A stretch of DNA of 9,449 nt from an uncultured Ruminococcus sp. GTDB taxonomy: Bacteria; Bacillota; Clostridia; Oscillospirales; Acutalibacteraceae. Within the stretch, counting starts at the first letter, position 1. Each line of letters starts with the position of its first letter. A program made the position numbers and the translations under genes. Shown here in pieces: positions 7,319-9,449 of this stretch. A model generated the notes under the pieces. It had not been told where the DNA came from. It worked only from the letters and a program-made list of their open reading frames with translations, and did not search any database. The stretch is from assembly GCA_902773155.1 (NCBI GenBank), contig CACYDK010000072.1:1-9449 (forward strand). Reading direction: 5' to 3'.

Positions 7319-7515
7319 CAAACTACGGGACTTGTCAGCACTGCGCAAATAAAGTTTGTAGAGTTGTTCAAATCTAACAAACAATTAAAAGATTATTTTA
7401 TTCAAACAAACAGCAAAAATTGCACAAAAAAGGAAAAATTATAAATTTGTGGTAGATTCTCACGATAACAATCTGGGTTTTTTTAGTAAAAATAGGCTAA
7501 ACACTCGATCAATGC

Positions 7516-7544
7516 TTGAAATCGACGCTGTTTTGTCATACAAT
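7516..7544 (+). promoter_or_regulatory. Sigma-A-like promoter of the TfoX/CDF pair
   Basis: TTGAAA (7516-7521), a 17-base spacer and TACAAT (7539-7544) match the vegetative consensus at five of six bases each. Transcription would start near 7551, giving a short leader of about 25 bases that contains the AGGAGG ribosome binding site at 7565-7570. Confidence 0.8.
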
Positions 7545-7575
7545 AACAACATAAAACGGTCAACAGGAGGTAAAT

Positions 7576-7908
7576 ATGGCTTCAAGCAAGGAATATCTTG
7601 AATATGTGCTCGAGCAATTGTCAGGATTGCAAAGCATCTCCTACAGAGCAATGATGGGAGAATACATAATTTACTATCAGGGAAAAATCGTCGGCGGTAT
7701 ATACGACGACAGGTTTTTGGTAAAGCCTGTAAGATCGGCCGTTGAGCTTTTACCTGGGGCAGCTATGGAAAGCCCATATGAAGGAGCTAAGGAAATGCTT
7801 CTGGTAGAGAATCTGGACGACAGCGAATCTTTATGCGAGCTTCTCAACGCAATGCTTGACGAGCTTCCTACTGTGAAAAAGAGAAAGCCGAAAAAAGCTG
7901 AGCAGTAA
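7576..7908 (+). CDS. Stand-alone TfoX N-terminal-domain protein
   Basis: A 110-residue protein matching the TfoX N-terminal domain, with the family segments YRAMMGEYIIYYQGK (23-37) and VGGIYDDRFLVKP (39-51), a helix-rich second half and a Lys-rich tail (101-110). In Haemophilus and Vibrio the full-length TfoX/Sxy protein promotes competence gene expression; this version has only the N-terminal domain and lacks the C-terminal helix-hairpin-helix-like domain. Such single-domain versions are common in Firmicutes and have no settled role, so I do not assign competence control. The ATG start follows a consensus AGGAGG with five bases between. The gene is monocistronic or the first of two: the CDF transporter starts 54 bases later. 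Confidence 0.9.
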   Translation: MASSKEYLEYVLEQLSGLQSISYRAMMGEYIIYYQGKIVGGIYDDRFLVKPVRSAVELLPGAAMESPYEGAKEMLLVENLDDSESLCELLNAMLDELPTVKKRKPKKAEQ

Positions 7909-7909
7909 G

Positions 7910-7940
7910 TAATAATCGCGTTGAAATAAGCGTATTATTA
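7910..7940 (+). promoter_or_regulatory. Hairpin between the TfoX-domain gene and the CDF gene
   Basis: TAATAATCGC (7910-7919) pairs with GCGTATTATTA (7930-7940) through ten base pairs with one bulged T and a ten-base loop. It starts just after the TfoX-domain stop codon (7906-7908) and ends nine bases before the CDF ribosome binding site. No U-tract follows, so it is not a standard terminator. It could protect the upstream transcript end, mark RNA processing, or tune expression of the second gene. Confidence 0.45.
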
Positions 7941-7962
7941 TGACAACTGAGGTGATAAATTA

Positions 7963-8868
7963 GTGTCAGATAACAATTTAACAAAGAGCGTCACCGTAAA
8001 AGTATCTGTCATAGGTATGACAGGAAACGTACTTTTGACAGTGTTTAAATTCATCGCCGGTATCATAGCGCATTCCGGCGCTATGATAAGCGACGCGGTA
8101 CACTCGGCCTCGGATGTTTTCAGCGGTCTGATTGTAATTATCGGAGTCCGGTTTTCAACTAAGGAATCAGATTACGACCACCCCTACGGTCACGAAAGAT
8201 TTGAGTGTGTGGCCGCGCTGATTCTGGCAATAGTGCTGGCGCTCACGGGAGCCTTCATCGGAATAGAAGCCCTCGGCAAAATAATCAGCGGAGCCTACAG
8301 AGAACTTGAAATCAAGGGAATAATCGCGATCATAGCCGCGGTCACGAGTATTATCGTAAAGGAGGCTATGTTCTGGTATACCGCGATCAACGCGAAGAAA
8401 ATCGACTCTTCATCTCTAAAGGCCGAAGCGTGGCACCACCGCAGCGACGCGCTCTCATCGGTAGGCGCTCTGATCGGCATATGCGGAGCAAAACTTGGCT
8501 TACCGATCCTTGAGCCGATCGCAAGTATAATAATTTGTCTGTTTATTCTTAAGGTTTCCTTCGATATATTTAAGGACGCTATAGACAGAATGGTCGACCA
8601 TTCCTGCGACAAGGAGCTCGAGCGGCAAATAAACAGTAAAGCCTCGTCGGTCGACGGCGTGATCAGCGTCGATCTGCTGAGAACGAGAGTGTTCGGAAAC
8701 AAGGTATACGTTGACATTGAAATCGGCGCCGACGGTTCCATTCCTCTTTCAGAGGCTCATAAAATCGCTCACAACGTTCATAATACCGTTGAGCGCGACT
8801 TTCCGCAGGTTAAACACATTATGGTTCACGTTAACCCGAGCGAAACTCAAGAAAGCGCGCGCGATTAG
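7963..8868 (+). CDS. Cation diffusion facilitator (divalent metal efflux)
   Basis: A 301-residue metal/proton antiporter of the cation diffusion facilitator family (FieF/MMT1 branch), full length. It would export Zn2+, Fe2+ or related divalent metals from the cytoplasm. Six hydrophobic segments lie in about 14-212. SDAVHSASD (43-51) supplies His47xxxAsp51 in helix 2, DHPYGHERFE (72-81) is the family signature after helix 2, and WHHRSDA (157-163) supplies His158xxxAsp162 in helix 5. These form the transport site. The C-terminal cytosolic dimerisation domain (about 214-295) ends with HIMVHVNP (285-292). His-Asp in both sites leans toward zinc, but the metal cannot be fixed from sequence. The start is GTG at 7963, chosen because GAGGTGA (7949-7955) is seven bases upstream. 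It probably shares the promoter at 7516 with the TfoX-domain gene. Confidence 0.94.
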   Translation: MSDNNLTKSVTVKVSVIGMTGNVLLTVFKFIAGIIAHSGAMISDAVHSASDVFSGLIVIIGVRFSTKESDYDHPYGHERFECVAALILAIVLALTGAFIGIEALGKIISGAYRELEIKGIIAIIAAVTSIIVKEAMFWYTAINAKKIDSSSLKAEAWHHRSDALSSVGALIGICGAKLGLPILEPIASIIICLFILKVSFDIFKDAIDRMVDHSCDKELERQINSKASSVDGVISVDLLRTRVFGNKVYVDIEIGADGSIPLSEAHKIAHNVHNTVERDFPQVKHIMVHVNPSETQESARD

Positions 8869-8881
8869 CGCGTCCGCTTTC
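8851..8881 (+). terminator. GC hairpin overlapping the CDF stop codon
   Basis: GAAAGCG (8851-8857) pairs with CGCTTTC (8875-8881), and inside it CGCGC (8858-8862) pairs with GCGCG (8868-8872). The loop is GATTA and two bases bulge. The TAG stop (8866-8868) lies in the loop and top of the stem. Only GTTTA follows, a poor U-tract, so this may end transcription weakly or act as a 3' stabiliser ahead of the stronger terminator at 9005. Confidence 0.5.
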
Positions 8882-9004
8882 GTTTAGCCATTTCTCAAAC
8901 TTACACAGAGTACTGCTAAACTTGCAACACATATTATTTTGGTAGAGATTATTGCAACTAGTGTATATTAAGTTACACTATATGTCGTAACTTCCTGCCA
9001 AACC
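8882..9004. other. Intergenic segment with a short palindrome
   Basis: This AT-rich segment after the CDF gene holds no convincing gene. It contains an inverted repeat TAGTGTA (8959-8965) / TACACTA (8974-8980) with an eight-base loop, and TTGCAAC twice (8922-8928 and 8952-8958). A loose plus-strand promoter-like pair, TTGCAA (8952) and TACACT (8974), overlaps the palindrome, but the match is weak. Confidence 0.4.
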
Positions 9005-9040
9005 AAAACGACCCGACATCTTAGTCTGCCGGGTCGTTTT
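9005..9040. terminator. Rho-independent terminator, usable in both directions
   Basis: AAAACGACCCG (9005-9015) and CGGGTCGTTTT (9030-9040) form a perfect 11-pair stem with a 14-base loop. The four A residues at the left base and four T residues at the right base give a short U-tract for either transcript direction. On the plus strand it is the best terminator for the TfoX/CDF transcript; on the minus strand it would back up the next hairpin. Confidence 0.8.
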
Positions 9041-9056
9041 CGCGGTACATAAATAA

Positions 9057-9088
9057 ACCGGACAGAGGTCACAAAACTTCTGTCCGGT
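9057..9088 (-). terminator. Terminator of the GGGtGRT-family gene
   Basis: ACCGGACAGA (9057-9066) and TCTGTCCGGT (9079-9088) form a perfect 10-pair stem, which can grow by a G-C and a G-U pair into the loop. In the minus-strand direction the stem is followed by TTTATTTATG, a usable U-rich tail, about 45 bases after the stop codon at 9134. On the plus strand CAGTTTTATT follows, so it may also stop read-through from the CDF side. Confidence 0.8.
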
Positions 9089-9133
9089 CAGTTTTATTCA
9101 ATCATTCAAATCAGGCCTGTCCTGATAATATGC

Positions 9134-9449
9134 TTAGAGGCTGTTCTGAACAGCAACGGCAACCGCAACAGTCGCACCGACCATCGGGTTGTTGCCCATT
9201 CCGAGGAAGCCCATCATCTCAACGTGAGCAGGAACGGAGGAGGAACCGGCGAACTGAGCGTCGGAGTGCATACGTCCCATTGTATCGGTCATACCGTAGG
9301 AAGCGGGACCTGCGGCCATATTATCGGGATGGAGAGTTCTTCCGGTACCGCCGCCGGAGGCAACTGAGAAGTACTTCTTACCCTGCTCGTTGCATTCCTT
9401 CTTGTAGGTTCCGGCTACAGGATGCTGGAAGCGCGTGGGGTTGGTGGAG
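9134..9449 (-). CDS. GGGtGRT-family protein, C-terminal part (5' end beyond window)
   Basis: The last 104 residues of a protein that I recognise as the GGGtGRT family, named for a conserved glycine-rich motif. The open frame runs to the window edge and contains TNPTRFQHPVAGTY near the left end of the fragment, then SGGGTGRTLHPDNMAAGP with the signature GGGTGRT, and ends in MGNNPMVGATVAVAVAVQNSL followed by TAA at 9136-9134. The conserved MVGATVAVAVA stretch is hydrophobic but too near the end and too small-residue-rich to read as a normal membrane segment. Full-length members are, as far as I recall, a little over 300 residues, so about two thirds lie outside. Function is not settled; I recall members next to iron-sulfur scaffold (NifU-like) genes, which this window cannot show. 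It is convergent with the CDF gene. Confidence 0.88.
   Translation of the reverse strand, partial: STNPTRFQHPVAGTYKKECNEQGKKYFSVASGGGTGRTLHPDNMAAGPASYGMTDTMGRMHSDAQFAGSSSVPAHVEMMGFLGMGNNPMVGATVAVAVAVQNSL

Larger units (their letters stand above)
7182..7575. other. Divergent intergenic region, 394 bases, no gene
   Basis: This AT-rich stretch separates the minus-strand polysaccharide operon from the plus-strand TfoX/CDF pair. It holds one promoter for each direction, the ~100-base leader of the operon (7182-7284), repeats of TTATTCAA, and an inverted pair GTTTGT (7354-7359) / ACAAAC (7377-7382). I see no convincing protein-coding frame: the longest minus-strand frame (7460-7651) has no ribosome binding site or recognisable protein and crosses into the TfoX gene. 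Confidence 0.8.

Noticed and set aside
7454..7484. AGATT/AATCT followed by GGG and seven T residues, terminator-like on the plus strand
   Set aside because: The stem is only five A/T-rich pairs with an 11-base loop, and no gene upstream on the plus strand needs a terminator.
7460..7651. Minus-strand 63-residue frame in the divergent region
   Set aside because: Overlaps the start of the TfoX-domain gene and its promoter; no ribosome binding site and no family resemblance.
8295..8741. Minus-strand 148-residue frame
   Set aside because: Antisense to the CDF gene, whose transport-site motifs fix the coding strand and frame.

Overview
The window looks like chromosomal DNA from a low-to-moderate GC Gram-positive anaerobe of the Clostridia, most likely a gut Ruminococcus/Oscillospiraceae-type organism. 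Reasons: strong AGGAGG-type ribosome binding sites, use of TTG and GTG starts, sigma-A-like promoters with good consensus, U-tailed terminators, and a GGGtGRT-family protein, a family I associate with Clostridia. The genus is an inference.

Positions 1-7181 (minus strand) hold the promoter-proximal part of a cell-surface polysaccharide operon. In order of transcription it encodes: a polyprenyl-phosphate sugar-1-phosphate transferase that starts the repeat unit on the lipid carrier; a WbuB-like GT4 glycosyltransferase; a WecC-type UDP-N-acetyl-mannosamine dehydrogenase that supplies an aminouronic acid donor; an acyltransferase-3 membrane O-acylase; a heparinase II/III-family protein without a signal peptide; and a second glycosyltransferase that runs off the left edge. 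Gaps range from a 4-base ATGA overlap to 53 bases, with no convincing terminator between genes, so one transcript is likely. A good extended -10 promoter (7291-7318, minus) lies about 100 bases before the first gene, which starts at a TTG behind a strong ribosome binding site. No export genes (flippase, polymerase, ABC or Wzz-type proteins) appear here; they would have to lie beyond the left edge or elsewhere.

Positions 7182-7575 are a 394-base divergent intergenic region with a promoter facing each way. Positions 7576-8868 (plus strand) hold a stand-alone TfoX N-terminal-domain protein and a cation diffusion facilitator, separated by 54 bases that contain a hairpin. They read from a near-consensus promoter at 7516-7544.

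Positions 8869-9133 are a convergent intergenic region with a GC hairpin over the CDF stop codon and two perfect-stem hairpins that can end transcription from both sides. From 9134 to the right edge is the C-terminal third or so of a GGGtGRT-family protein (minus strand), a conserved family without a settled function.

I see no IS element, phage gene, CRISPR array, tRNA or rRNA. The most interesting points are the pairing of a uronic-acid-making dehydrogenase with a lyase-family protein lacking an export signal, the leader and TTG start of the operon, and the GGGtGRT gene. I found no clear evidence of a wholly new system.
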